22,241 nt of DNA from an uncultured Oscillospiraceae bacterium. GTDB lineage: Bacteria > Bacillota > Clostridia > Oscillospirales > Acutalibacteraceae. The notes beneath the pieces were generated by a model. The model did not search any database and was not told where the DNA came from. It was given only the letters and a program-made list of their open reading frames with translations. This document shows, in pieces, positions 12,043-19,935 of the stretch. A program made the translations under genes and the position numbers. The stretch lies in assembly GCA_958448165.1 (NCBI GenBank), contig CAUDCW010000021.1:1-22241 (forward strand), read 5' to 3'. Within the stretch, counting starts at the first letter, position 1; each line of letters starts with the position of its first letter.

Positions 12043-12855
12043 ATGTCGAAAGAGCCAATCGGTGTTTTCGATTCGGGCCTTGGCGGTCTTACAGCGGTAA
12101 AAGAGCTTTTAAGCGTACTGCCGCACGAGGATATTGTTTATTTCGGCGATACGGGACGTGTGCCGTACGGCAACCGAAGCCGCAGTACAATCAAAAAATA
12201 CGCTCAGCAGGACGCCGCTTTTCTGCTTTCTAAAAATGTCAAGTTTATCATAGCGGCTTGCGGCACGGTAAGCTCGGTTGCAGGTGATCTGGGCGGCAGA
12301 ATTCCTGTTGCGTTCACAGGTGTTTTAAAGCCGACTGCGGCTGCGGCTGTCAACAAGACAAAAAACGGCAGAATCGGCGTTATCGGCACAAGTGCAACTA
12401 TAAGCAGTAATTCGTACAAGCACGAGATTGAACGCCTGAACCCTGATATCAAGGTCTATCAGCAGGACTGCCCTCTGTTTGTGCCGCTTGTTGAAAACGG
12501 CTTTATATCAGAGGACGACCCGATTGTCGTGATGGTTGTCGAGCGATATCTGCAAGAGCTGAAGGAGCTTGGCGTTGACACGATAATACTCGGCTGTACG
12601 CATTACCCGATACTTAAAAAGGTTATTTCAAAGGTGATGGGGCAGGGCGTTGCCCTTGTCGATTCGGGCAGGGAAACGGCTCTTTATACGGCAAAGCTGC
12701 TTTCAGAGCGAGGACTGCTGAACGACAGCACCGAGCCGGGCAAAAGCAGATTTTATGTCAGCGACACACCGGACGGATTCTCTCACCTTGCGGGAATGTT
12801 CCTTGACCGTGATATTGATGATACTGTGGAGCAGATAGATATTGAACAGTTTTAG
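12043..12855 (+). CDS. murI: Glutamate racemase
   Basis: 270 residues, normal length. Converts L- to D-glutamate for peptidoglycan. IGVFDSGLGGLTAVKEL and DTGRVPYGNRS are family signatures. The two catalytic cysteines are Cys73 and Cys185 (LGCTHYP, with His187). The first catalytic motif reads AACGTVSS, where most racemases have ACNT(A/V)S, so the residue after Cys73 is Gly rather than Asn. Start ATG 12,043 after ggggagggaa. It is followed by the DUF1934 gene and argS on the same strand. Confidence 0.95.
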   Translation: MSKEPIGVFDSGLGGLTAVKELLSVLPHEDIVYFGDTGRVPYGNRSRSTIKKYAQQDAAFLLSKNVKFIIAACGTVSSVAGDLGGRIPVAFTGVLKPTAAAAVNKTKNGRIGVIGTSATISSNSYKHEIERLNPDIKVYQQDCPLFVPLVENGFISEDDPIVVMVVERYLQELKELGVDTIILGCTHYPILKKVISKVMGQGVALVDSGRETALYTAKLLSERGLLNDSTEPGKSRFYVSDTPDGFSHLAGMFLDRDIDDTVEQIDIEQF

Positions 12856-12952
12856 CTTGGCGAATTATTCTCAGTCAGGCTGAAGTTTGTTTATGGCGGA
12901 AATCCCGAAATTGCAGATGGGCATATAGATTAGCATATATATGAGGACGAAA

Positions 12953-13408
12953 ATGGAAGAACATAAAAAAGATTATTTAATAAAAATCACGGGCAAGCAG
13001 ACCGTTGACGGCGAGCAGGACGTGATTGAGCTTGAAACCACCGGGCATTATGAGGAGAAAGACGGCGTAAGGTATATTTATTATACCGAGTATGTCGAGG
13101 AGGAAGACGGCGACAGCGAGCGCGACACCGTTGTGAAAATCGAGGGCGACAGCCTTGTTTCGATAATCCGCACGGGCGATTATCAGAGCCAGCTTATGCT
13201 GGAGCTTGATTCTCAGCACCAGTGCCTTTATCAGACGCCGTTTGGCGACCTGATGATCAACGTGTTCACAAACGTTGTCGATTTTGACTTGACAAGCGAC
13301 GGCGGATATGTCAACGTTGAATATTCACTCAATTTCAACACCGACTTCGGCAGTGAAAATGAGTTTTCAATTGAGCTTAAAAGGCTCAGTGCGACGAAGC
13401 CGCTCTGA
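12953..13408 (+). CDS. DUF1934 domain protein
   Basis: 151 residues, a small beta-barrel protein of the DUF1934 (YwiB-like) family: ITGKQTVDGEQDVIELETTG at the start, repeated beta strands, and a C-terminal VNVEYSLNFN segment. The family often lies directly before argS in Firmicutes, as here. Its function is not established. The start is ATG 12,953 with gagga 5 to 9 bases before. An ATG 12 bases earlier has no ribosome binding site. Confidence 0.85.
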   Translation: MEEHKKDYLIKITGKQTVDGEQDVIELETTGHYEEKDGVRYIYYTEYVEEEDGDSERDTVVKIEGDSLVSIIRTGDYQSQLMLELDSQHQCLYQTPFGDLMINVFTNVVDFDLTSDGGYVNVEYSLNFNTDFGSENEFSIELKRLSATKPL

Positions 13409-13416
13409 GCAGAGCG

Positions 13417-13649
13417 GAGAGTGAAGAGTGGAGAGTGGAGATGTATCCCGAAACGAGTATTTCATAAAATTAAAGAGCCGCTTGCGGCGACAACCTTAAC
13501 ATTTGCCGCAGGCAAATATTTCATAGCGAAGCTATTTCATATTGCGTAGCAATATTTCACAAATCCCGTCAGGGATTTATTTCATTGCGGTGCTTGCACC
13601 GCCAGAGCCGCTTGCGGCGACAACCACAATTATGAATTATGAATTATGA
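13417..13649. repeat. Intergenic repeat cassette 2 (before argS), with a second hairpin array
   Basis: Starts with gagagtg-aagagtg-gagagtg (13,417-13,437). Then comes agccgcttgcggcgacaacc at 13,476 and again at 13,605, flanking five hairpins: atttgcc-gca-ggcaaat (13,501), atagc-gaa-gctat (13,523), atattgc-gta-gcaatat (13,539), aaatccc-gtca-gggattt (13,561) and gcggtgc-tt-gcaccgc (13,587). Most are separated by tttca(t/c). It ends with three attatga repeats (13,629-13,649), just before the argS ribosome binding site. Confidence 0.8.
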
Positions 13650-13690
13650 ATTTTCCAATTTCCACTCTTAAAAAAGAAAGGATGATTTTA

Positions 13691-15382
13691 ATGTCACAAA
13701 CGGCAAGTATAGCGTCAGCGCAGCTGATGGAGGAAATCAAAAATGCGCTTGACCTTGCGGTTAATAAGGGCGAGCTGCCGCAGTATGAGCAGCTCCCGAA
13801 ATTTATTATAGAAACTCCGGCGGACAGAAGCCACGGCGACCTTGCCACAAACGCCGCTATGGCTTGCGCAAAGACATTTCGTATGCCGCCGTTCAGGATT
13901 GCAAATGCAATCAAGGAAAATATAGATCTCGGCAAGACCTATGCCGAAAGCTGTGAGGTTGCAGGACCGGGCTTTTTAAACTTTGTGCTTGCGCCGAGCT
14001 ACTATGCCGCTGTTCTGAACGAGATTGACGACAAGGGCGAGGACTACGGCAAGAGCGACTACGGCAAGGGCAAGAGAATTCTGCTTGAGTTCGTTTCGGC
14101 TAACCCGACAGGCCCGATGCACATCGGCAACGCAAGAGGCGGCGCACTCGGCGACTGCCTTGCCTCTGTATTGCAGGCGGCAGGCTATGAGGTGTCGAGA
14201 GAATTCTATGTCAACGACGCAGGAAATCAGATTGAAAAGTTCAAGACCTCTCTTGAGGTGAGATATCTACAGCTTTTTGACCCGAGCGTTGAAATGCCCG
14301 AGGACGCATACCTCGGCGAGGATATCACAAATCACGCAAAGGCATTTGCCGAAATCAACGGCGATAAATATGTGAACGCTCCGAGCGAGGAGAGAAAGCA
14401 GGCGCTTTGCGACTTCGCTCTGCCGCAGAATATACAGAAGCTCAAGGACGATTTGCGCAAATACCGCATTGAGTATGACAACTGGTTTCTTGAAAGCTCA
14501 CTGCACCAAAGCGGCGCAGTGGCTGAAATCATCGAAAAGCTCAAGGCAAGCGGCCACACCTATGAGCAGGAGGGCGCATTGTGGTTTAAGACAACCGACT
14601 TCGGCGAGGACAAGGACAGGGTGCTTGTGCGTGCAAACGGAATCCCGACCTACCTTGTTCCCGATATCGCCTACCACTACAACAAGCTTGTGACAAGAGG
14701 CTATGACGTTGCAATCGACGTTCTCGGCGCTGATCATCACGGCTATATTCCGAGAATGAAGGCTTCTATGGAGGCGCTGGGCGTTGACTCGAACAGGCTT
14801 GATATGATAATTATGCAGATGGTCCGCCTTGTCAAAAACGGCGAAACCTACAAGCTTTCAAAGCGCAGCGGCAAGGCGATAACGCTTGAAACACTGCTTG
14901 ACGAGGTTCCCGTTGATGCGGCTCGCTTTATGTTCAATATGCGTGAGGCGAACACTCAGATGGACTTTGACCTTGATTTAGCTGTTCAGCAGGACAGCCA
15001 GAACCCTGTTTATTATGTTCAGTACGCACACGCAAGAATCTGCTCTATCATAAAGGCGCTCAAGGAGGACGGCATTGAGCCGAGAAAATGCACTCAGCAG
15101 GAGCTTGAGCTGCTCACAGCGCCCGAGGAAAAGGAGCTTATACATCACTTGGCTTCATATACAAACGAGATAATCTCGGCGGCTAAGGAGTATGACCCGA
15201 CAAAGATAACACGCTTTGTGCTTCAGCTTGCATCTCTGTTCCATAAGTTCTACAATGCGTGCAGAATCAAGGGCAGCGAGGAAGGACTGCTTCAGGCAAG
15301 GCTCACGCTGTGCTTAAGCGTTAAGAGCGTTATCAGAAACGTGCTTGATATGCTCAAGATAAACGCCCCCGAAACGATGTGA
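13691..15382 (+). CDS. argS: Arginyl-tRNA synthetase
   Basis: 563 residues, class I aminoacyl-tRNA synthetase that charges tRNA-Arg. ANPTGPMHIGN (HIGH-type motif at 144-147) and YKLSKRSGKAITL (KMSKS-type motif at 388-392) bracket the Rossmann fold. The N-terminal Add1 domain (residues 1-100) and the C-terminal DALR anticodon-binding domain (YVQYAHARICS onward) are present, so the enzyme is complete. The start is ATG 13,691 with aaagaaagg. A frame opening at 13,646 runs through repeat sequence. Confidence 0.96.
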   Translation: MSQTASIASAQLMEEIKNALDLAVNKGELPQYEQLPKFIIETPADRSHGDLATNAAMACAKTFRMPPFRIANAIKENIDLGKTYAESCEVAGPGFLNFVLAPSYYAAVLNEIDDKGEDYGKSDYGKGKRILLEFVSANPTGPMHIGNARGGALGDCLASVLQAAGYEVSREFYVNDAGNQIEKFKTSLEVRYLQLFDPSVEMPEDAYLGEDITNHAKAFAEINGDKYVNAPSEERKQALCDFALPQNIQKLKDDLRKYRIEYDNWFLESSLHQSGAVAEIIEKLKASGHTYEQEGALWFKTTDFGEDKDRVLVRANGIPTYLVPDIAYHYNKLVTRGYDVAIDVLGADHHGYIPRMKASMEALGVDSNRLDMIIMQMVRLVKNGETYKLSKRSGKAITLETLLDEVPVDAARFMFNMREANTQMDFDLDLAVQQDSQNPVYYVQYAHARICSIIKALKEDGIEPRKCTQQELELLTAPEEKELIHHLASYTNEIISAAKEYDPTKITRFVLQLASLFHKFYNACRIKGSEEGLLQARLTLCLSVKSVIRNVLDMLKINAPETM

Positions 15383-15392
15383 TGCGGAGAGA

Positions 15393-15680
15393 ATTCATAA
15401 TTCATAATGCATAATGCATAATTCATAATGCATAATTTTGGTGGTCGCCGCAAGCGGCTTACCCGAAACACGGTTGCAGGGAACGGGCTTGTCCGTTCCG
15501 GCTCGCTGCGCTGAATGTCGTTTAGGATTTGTAGGGACGACCCTACAGACACGATTATTATATTCATCAAATCGCCCCGGAACGGTCTTGGCCATTCCGG
15601 GGCGAATTCACAGTCTTGTTATGAGTTATTCTTAATTTAAAGAGCCGCTTGCGGCTCTCGCCGCAGCTTCACTCTTCATC
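15393..15680. repeat. Intergenic repeat cassette 3 (between argS and the CotH-like gene)
   Basis: Six heptamers attcata/atgcata (15,393-15,434), a gtcgccgc-aagcggc module (15,444), ggaacgg / ccgttcc (15,480-15,499), gtaggg-acga-ccctac (15,531-15,546), gccccggaacgg / gccattccggggc (about 15,574-15,603), agccgc-ttgcggct (15,644) and a closing ttcactcttcatc. The gap lies between convergent genes. The long GC-rich palindromes probably act as terminators for both. Confidence 0.75.
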
Positions 15681-15694
15681 TTTAAAGCTGTCGC

Positions 15695-18145
15695 TTATGC
15701 TGTATATGCCAGCGCAAGCTTCTGAATCATTATTGCGTCATATATTTTTATGCTGCCGTCACCGTTCATATCGGCGTTTGTCTTGTTCTGACCCTCAAGC
15801 GAGATTATACCGAGCGCTGCTTTTTGCGCTATTGTGGCGTCAAGCAGGTTTACCTTGCCATCACCGTTTGCGTCACCGTTTGCGTCGCCCTTTACAAAAT
15901 AATCTGTCCACTCACCCAAATAAAGCTCGCCCTTTGTCGGGTGATGCGTCATATTCTCGTAATCGGGAATCCAGATCTGATTTGTCTTGAGCGGTGCAAT
16001 GAGGTCATCGGTCTGTGCGCCGTTGCCGGCGTTGTTAAAAATGACGTTCTGTATGCTCTTGTCAAGTCTGTATTTCCATATGCCGTTTCCACAGTCTGTC
16101 ATCGGCTCGCCCGGCCAGCTCGGTGTTCCAACCTCGTATGAACCCCACCAGAAGATATAAACCTCGTCCCACTGCGTCTTTGTGTTGTCATAATAAACAT
16201 AAATACTGCTCAGTGTTTTTTTCATTGCTACCTGTGCGTCAGTCTGTGCGGCGGCAACCTCTACACCGTTTGTTGCGGCGTTTATAGCGTTGATTCCGTT
16301 TTGATATTCCGCAAGAAAGCTGCTCCATTCATCGGCTGTATAATCAGCCTCATTAAACGAGTCTTTGTATTTTTCGAGCTCGGCAAGCGCACGGCTCTTA
16401 GCTGTCTGAAGGTCGATAAAAAGGCTGTCCATAAAGTTTTTGCGTGCCGAAATCCAGTTAAGATAATACGAAAGCTGACTTTTGTGAGTTGCTCCGGCAG
16501 CGTCTACAAGAATGGTAGAATTGATATCCCAGTGTGTATAATTCAGCCTTGCGCTGTCGGAAACAAGGCTTGAATACTGCTCAAAGCTCTTGAGCCTGCC
16601 TGTTCCTTCTGTGTAGCCGTTTAATATGTCAAAAGCAGGGACAAATTTCTGATTCCACAGTGCTTTGGCGGCTTCAATAAAGTCGCTGTGCTGTGCAAGC
16701 TGACCGATAACGGTGTAGTAATCGGTGTTGTAGCGCTTTGAAATGCCTGCGAAAACCTTGTCGTTTGACTGCATAGAAACGCCGTCCTTGGATGCACTGA
16801 GGTTGCCGAATGCAACGTCATAGTCCCACACCGGTGCGGCGTGAAGCTTGCCGTCGCCCTTGGAGTCGGAATCCTTGTAGAAGAAGCAGCTTGAAATGCC
16901 TGTGTCGATGTTTACCGCAAGCTCCTCGAGAAGATACATAAGTACGGCGGATTCAAGGTCAAGATAATCCGTGTAGTGCTTGCCCTTTGAGTTGTAGCCC
17001 GTGTCGGAATACAGTGCGTCCTCCATATCCTGCACAAAGTCGGCTATGTAGTTGACCTGCTCGATAGAGTTGACTGTTTTTAGGTCAACCGCCTGTTTTC
17101 TTGTAGTTATAAAGTGGCACGGCTCCTCGGGATTTACAACATATTCAAGCAGATAGCCGCCTGTGATGTCGTCGGGGTTAAGCGGAAGTTCATAGCCCTG
17201 TCTGTTGCCCGATTTTGTGAGTGAGTATGACTCAATATCGTCATTCTGTCCTGCGGCTAAAAGAGCGTCCTCGGTATTGCCCTGCAGGTCGGTGATGCTG
17301 ACGAGGTTGTTTTTGCCGAGCTCAACCTTTTCGCTGAGCTGATATGTGCCGAGGTATTCGCCGTTTGCGTAAAGGTCAAGGAAGCGTGACTCGGGCGAAA
17401 AATCAAGTCCGACCTCGTCTGCAAGGTCATAAGCAACACGGTTGCGCAGCATTGAGTGCTCCTGTGCGTTTGCAAGCAGACACCACTTTTTGCTCGACTT
17501 CATACCGAGCAGGCTTGCCTTTTTCGGCAGCTTGATGTTGTACGGCTTTTTGTCGAGCTGCCAGGTTGTGTTGCCCCTGCCCTTGATTGAATCGAGCGCA
17601 CCGTCATAGGAAACAGCACCCTCGCTGTCAACGAGAAGCATTTGACCCGATTCGGCAGTTTCGTGGTATGGATCTGCGTTGATAGCGTCCATACTGCCGC
17701 TTTCGGTTGTGACAAACATTGAAGCGATGCTCGATGACTGCATAATGTAGGCGGTGTAGGCTTTGCCGTCAGCCTTAACCGTAAATTTCTGATTTATAGG
17801 CAAGTCGGTCATAATGTCGCCGCTTGCAACAGCCTTGCCGTTGATTTCAACGCTGTCAAAGTTGTGATACAGTGCGGCGGATTTAATGTCAGCCGATGTC
17901 GGCATTAAGAAATAATATACTCTGTCCGTGTGAAGATACCATTTGACAGCGTCAATTTCGGTTACACCCTCGGTTGAACAGCCGTCAAGCCACAGTGCCT
18001 TGTCAGTGCTTGCGGCGACATAAGCCGGAACACCCGATTGGGTGTTGCCGCCGTCAAGCGCAAGCGCACCCGAAAACGGCATAACAGCCATAAGCACGCA
18101 CAAAAGCAGTGCTATAATTTTTTTAGCTGAAAATAGCTTTTTCAT
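15695..18145 (-). CDS. Secreted CotH-domain protein with starch-binding-like module and dockerin
   Basis: 816 residues. Residues 1-30 are a signal peptide (MKKLFSAKKIIALLLCVLMA, then an Ala-rich cleavage region). A CotH kinase-like domain spans about 160-530, with its hallmarks KGRGNTTW (188-195), KKPYNIKL, WCLLANAQEHSMLRN and the metal-binding WDYDVAFGN (440-448). A helical FIVAR-like linker covers 585-645. Residues 646-735 (IYVYYDNTKTQWDEVYIFWW) resemble CBM26-type starch-binding modules. 752-814 is a type I dockerin with two calcium loops (GDANGDGKVNLLDA, ADMNGDGSIKIYDA). Exported, it would dock onto a cohesin scaffold of a cellulosome- or amylosome-like complex. The dockerin's first loop is preceded by a duplicated GDAN. 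Ribosome binding site aggaggaa before ATG 18,145. Confidence 0.88.
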   Translation of the reverse strand: MKKLFSAKKIIALLLCVLMAVMPFSGALALDGGNTQSGVPAYVAASTDKALWLDGCSTEGVTEIDAVKWYLHTDRVYYFLMPTSADIKSAALYHNFDSVEINGKAVASGDIMTDLPINQKFTVKADGKAYTAYIMQSSSIASMFVTTESGSMDAINADPYHETAESGQMLLVDSEGAVSYDGALDSIKGRGNTTWQLDKKPYNIKLPKKASLLGMKSSKKWCLLANAQEHSMLRNRVAYDLADEVGLDFSPESRFLDLYANGEYLGTYQLSEKVELGKNNLVSITDLQGNTEDALLAAGQNDDIESYSLTKSGNRQGYELPLNPDDITGGYLLEYVVNPEEPCHFITTRKQAVDLKTVNSIEQVNYIADFVQDMEDALYSDTGYNSKGKHYTDYLDLESAVLMYLLEELAVNIDTGISSCFFYKDSDSKGDGKLHAAPVWDYDVAFGNLSASKDGVSMQSNDKVFAGISKRYNTDYYTVIGQLAQHSDFIEAAKALWNQKFVPAFDILNGYTEGTGRLKSFEQYSSLVSDSARLNYTHWDINSTILVDAAGATHKSQLSYYLNWISARKNFMDSLFIDLQTAKSRALAELEKYKDSFNEADYTADEWSSFLAEYQNGINAINAATNGVEVAAAQTDAQVAMKKTLSSIYVYYDNTKTQWDEVYIFWWGSYEVGTPSWPGEPMTDCGNGIWKYRLDKSIQNVIFNNAGNGAQTDDLIAPLKTNQIWIPDYENMTHHPTKGELYLGEWTDYFVKGDANGDANGDGKVNLLDATIAQKAALGIISLEGQNKTNADMNGDGSIKIYDAIMIQKLALAYTA

Positions 18146-18181
18146 TGCAGTTCCTCCTGTCGAATAAATTTCTGCAATAAA

Positions 18182-18187
18182 ATTATA
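18182..18187 (-). promoter_or_regulatory. Probable -10 of the CotH-like gene
   Basis: TATAAT on the minus strand, 37 bases upstream of the start codon. No good -35 is visible at 17 bases, so the promoter may need an activator or be weak. Confidence 0.45.
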
Positions 18188-18280
18188 CCATTGATTTACT
18201 GCTTTTTATATTGCCGAAATTTTAGAAAAAATCACAGGAAATTTGTGCATTTTTTATTAAGAGAGTGGAGAGTTAAGATA

Positions 18281-18430
18281 GTTAGGAGTTAGGAGTTAGG
18301 AGTTAGGAATTAGGAATTAGGAATGAGGAATTGCGGCGACAACCAAAACTCAAAACTCTTCACTCTTCACTCTTCACTCTTCACTCTTCACTCTTCACTC
18401 TCCACTCTCCACTCTCCACTCTCCACTCTC
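18281..18430. repeat. Period-7 tandem repeat arrays (cassette 4)
   Basis: Seven copies of gttagga/attagga/atgagga (18,281-18,329), a ttgcggcgacaacc module (18,331), then ten perfect heptamers: five cactctt and five cactctc (18,361-18,430). An incomplete agagtgg-type run in the opposite orientation lies at about 18,260. The last heptamers overlap the first two bases of the birA stop codon. The gap between birA and the CotH-like gene holds nothing else. Confidence 0.9.
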
Positions 18431-19400
18431 AATAAATCCCCTGCACTGCAACCTCGCCGGTGCTGATATATTCGCTTTTGCCGTCGTCGGTCAGTACAAT
18501 CAGACCGCCGTCGGGGGCGATGTCGCTGGCTGTGCCGCAGATTTCCTTGCCGGCTCGGCTTGTGCTGACACGTCTGCCGATTGTCGCACAAAGCGAGGCA
18601 TAGCTGTCCTTGAGCGATTCAAAGCCGCTTATAATAAACTCGTTATACACCTGCTCAAAGCTTTCGGCAAGCCTTGCTACAAGCTCACAGCGGTCAAAGG
18701 CTCTGCCCTTTTCAAGGTAGAGCGAGGTCGCCTTTTCTTTTATTTCATCGGGGAAAGAACGGTTGTTGACGTTTATCCCCATTCCGACAACGGCAAAGGA
18801 AACGGTGTTGTCCTCTATCGTCATTTCGGTGAGTATGCCGCACAGCTTTTTTCTGCCGACGATTATATCGTTCGGCCACTTTATTTTTGCGCCGAGGTCG
18901 GCTATGCTGTTGACGGTATTGCAAAGCGCAAGCCCTGCCACAAGAGTAATGCACGGCACCTGCGAGGGCGCAAGCTCGGGGCGCAGCAGTATGCTTTCAT
19001 AAATGCTTGTGCCCTTGGGCGACTTCCACACTCTGCCGAGCCTGCCCTTGCCGAGCGTCTGCTCGTCCGACACAACGGTCAGACCCTGTTTCTCTCCCTG
19101 CCTTGCACGCCGCTTTATCTCCTCGTTTGTCGAGTCAACACTGTCAAGAATAAGCGTCGGTCTGCCGATATACATTGTATTCAGCCTTTCCTCCACAGCC
19201 TGTCGTGACATCTTGTCAGGCTCCCACACAAGGCTGTAGCCCTTGTTTGTGGCGCTGTCAATTTCATACCCCTGCGAGCGCAGAGCCTTTATCCATTTGT
19301 TTACGCCGTTGCGTGATATGCCCAGCTTGTCGGACATCTCCTGACCCGAAACATATCCGCCCTGCCTTAATAATTCCAAAATCAAATCAACCGTACTCAC
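18429..19400 (-). CDS. birA: Biotin-protein ligase / biotin operon repressor
   Basis: 323 residues. Attaches biotin to carboxylase carrier proteins. An N-terminal winged helix (residues 5-55, SGQEMSDKLGISRNGVNKWI) marks the bifunctional group II type that also represses biotin genes. The catalytic domain shows GKGRLGRVW (117-125, biotin-AMP binding), KWPNDI (174-179) and the small C-terminal SH3-like domain. The start is GTG 19,400 and its ribosome binding site is weak. Its TGA is formed at the edge of the heptamer array, so array length changes would alter only the 3' UTR. No biotin genes are in the window. Confidence 0.95.
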   Translation of the reverse strand: MSTVDLILELLRQGGYVSGQEMSDKLGISRNGVNKWIKALRSQGYEIDSATNKGYSLVWEPDKMSRQAVEERLNTMYIGRPTLILDSVDSTNEEIKRRARQGEKQGLTVVSDEQTLGKGRLGRVWKSPKGTSIYESILLRPELAPSQVPCITLVAGLALCNTVNSIADLGAKIKWPNDIIVGRKKLCGILTEMTIEDNTVSFAVVGMGINVNNRSFPDEIKEKATSLYLEKGRAFDRCELVARLAESFEQVYNEFIISGFESLKDSYASLCATIGRRVSTSRAGKEICGTASDIAPDGGLIVLTDDGKSEYISTGEVAVQGIY

Positions 19401-19450
19401 AATTCATCAGTCCCTGCGATTAAATAATAAACGGCTAAATTCTGCTGTGC

Positions 19451-19479
19451 TTGACACATCTGTGCCGTTGTGGTAATAT
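19451..19479 (+). promoter_or_regulatory. Promoter of the putative antitoxin RNA
   Basis: TTGACA (19,451-19,456), 17-base spacer, TAATAT (19,474-19,479). An alternative TATAAT at 19,477 has 20-base spacing. No ORF with a ribosome binding site follows before the terminator, which fits a promoter for an untranslated RNA. Confidence 0.7.
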
Positions 19480-19486
19480 AATGGTG

Positions 19487-19578
19487 TAAAGGAACGGTTT
19501 TGGCTGTTCTGCTACAATTTGTGTTTTTTTAATTAAAAACCGCCTTGTGTGGCATCACAGGGCGGTTATTTCTTTTTT
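19487..19578 (+). ncRNA. Putative antitoxin RNA of a type I toxin-antitoxin locus
   Basis: Predicted untranslated transcript of about 90 bases, from the promoter at 19,451 to the terminator at 19,538-19,567 and its T run. Its 3' part is antisense to the end of the toxin ORF and to the 3' UTR of the toxin message, as RatA is to txpA mRNA in Bacillus subtilis. A 5' hairpin (gaacggt / gctgttc) precedes a T-rich single-stranded stretch. Ends are inferred from promoter and terminator only. Confidence 0.6.
19538..19567. terminator. Bidirectional terminator shared by both RNAs
   Basis: aaccgccttgtg pairs with cacagggcggtt (12 bp, one G-U), loop of 6, with T-rich tails on both strands (atttctttttt on plus, ttttaatt on minus). 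The toxin stop codon lies at its edge, so the two transcripts overlap through this structure. Confidence 0.85.
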
Positions 19579-19640
19579 ATGCTAATTATGTAGCCTGTAG
19601 CCACAATAAGAATAATAACAATCATTGCTAAATATTCCAC
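19566..19640 (-). CDS. 24-residue hydrophobic peptide, putative type I toxin
   Basis: Reads MEYLAMIVIILIV, then ATGYIISIKKK: one transmembrane helix of about 18 residues followed by three lysines, the build of small membrane toxins (Fst/TxpA/holin-like). The start is GTG 19,640, with gggggtg 6 bases before. Half of that ribosome binding site is locked in a 6-bp hairpin (cccaat-gg-attggg on the message, 19,650-19,663), a usual safeguard in type I toxin mRNAs. It has its own promoter at 19,699 and is opposed by an untranslated RNA ending in the same terminator. No homologue is recalled, so toxicity is inference from architecture. It could also be a membrane microprotein with other function. Confidence 0.65.
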   Translation of the reverse strand: MEYLAMIVIILIVATGYIISIKKK

Positions 19641-19698
19641 AGCAACACCCCCAATCCATTGGGAGTCAGAACAACCGCCGCCGTTCCTTTACCTCGTG

Positions 19699-19727
19699 AT
19701 TATAGCATAGCGACGGCGTGAAAACAA
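19699..19727 (-). promoter_or_regulatory. Promoter of the putative toxin mRNA
   Basis: Minus strand TTGTTT (19,722-19,727), 17-base spacer, TATAAT (19,699-19,704). Start predicted near 19,692, exactly at the inverted repeat, giving a leader of about 50 bases. Confidence 0.75.
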
Positions 19728-19935
19728 GCTTTTGCATAAATGGTATGTTTGCCGTTGCGTGTTTACTCATTTTGGTGTAAAAAGCTGTTTATTTTGCTTT
19801 TATCGAAAAATACAACGGCGCATTTATGATATTATTGTTAGACGTGACGGGGGCATAATTCCCCCGGTTGAGTTACTATAATATGAATAACGTAGTTATG
19901 CGGTTTTCAAATAGCTAAGAAAGGAAATATTTCGT

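Larger units (their letters stand above)
19486..19692. repeat. Inverted repeat framing the small convergent locus
   Basis: gtaaaggaacgg (19,486-19,497) and its exact complement ccgttcctttac (19,681-19,692). A second related pair lies just inside (ggctgttctg / cagaacaacc). Each arm sits at the predicted start of one of the two convergent transcripts, so both RNAs would begin with the same sequence and fold the same small 5' hairpin. Confidence 0.75.

Noticed and set aside
14332..14740. Antisense frames inside argS, and similar ones inside the CotH-like and transketolase genes
   Set aside because: They mirror the codon pattern of strong genes on the other strand and have no ribosome binding sites or family motifs.
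15438..15635. Open frames across the repeat cassette after argS
   Set aside because: They consist only of palindromes and heptamers. Such frames open by chance in this repeat class.
18361..18430. Ten regular repeats resembling a CRISPR array
   Set aside because: The units are 7 bp with no spacers and no cas genes are near. It is a simple tandem repeat.
19486..19578. Riboswitch or terminator leader of the transketolase operon
   Set aside because: The transcript ends 350 bases before the transketolase start, at a strong terminator, and is opposed by the peptide mRNA. The toxin-antitoxin reading explains more.
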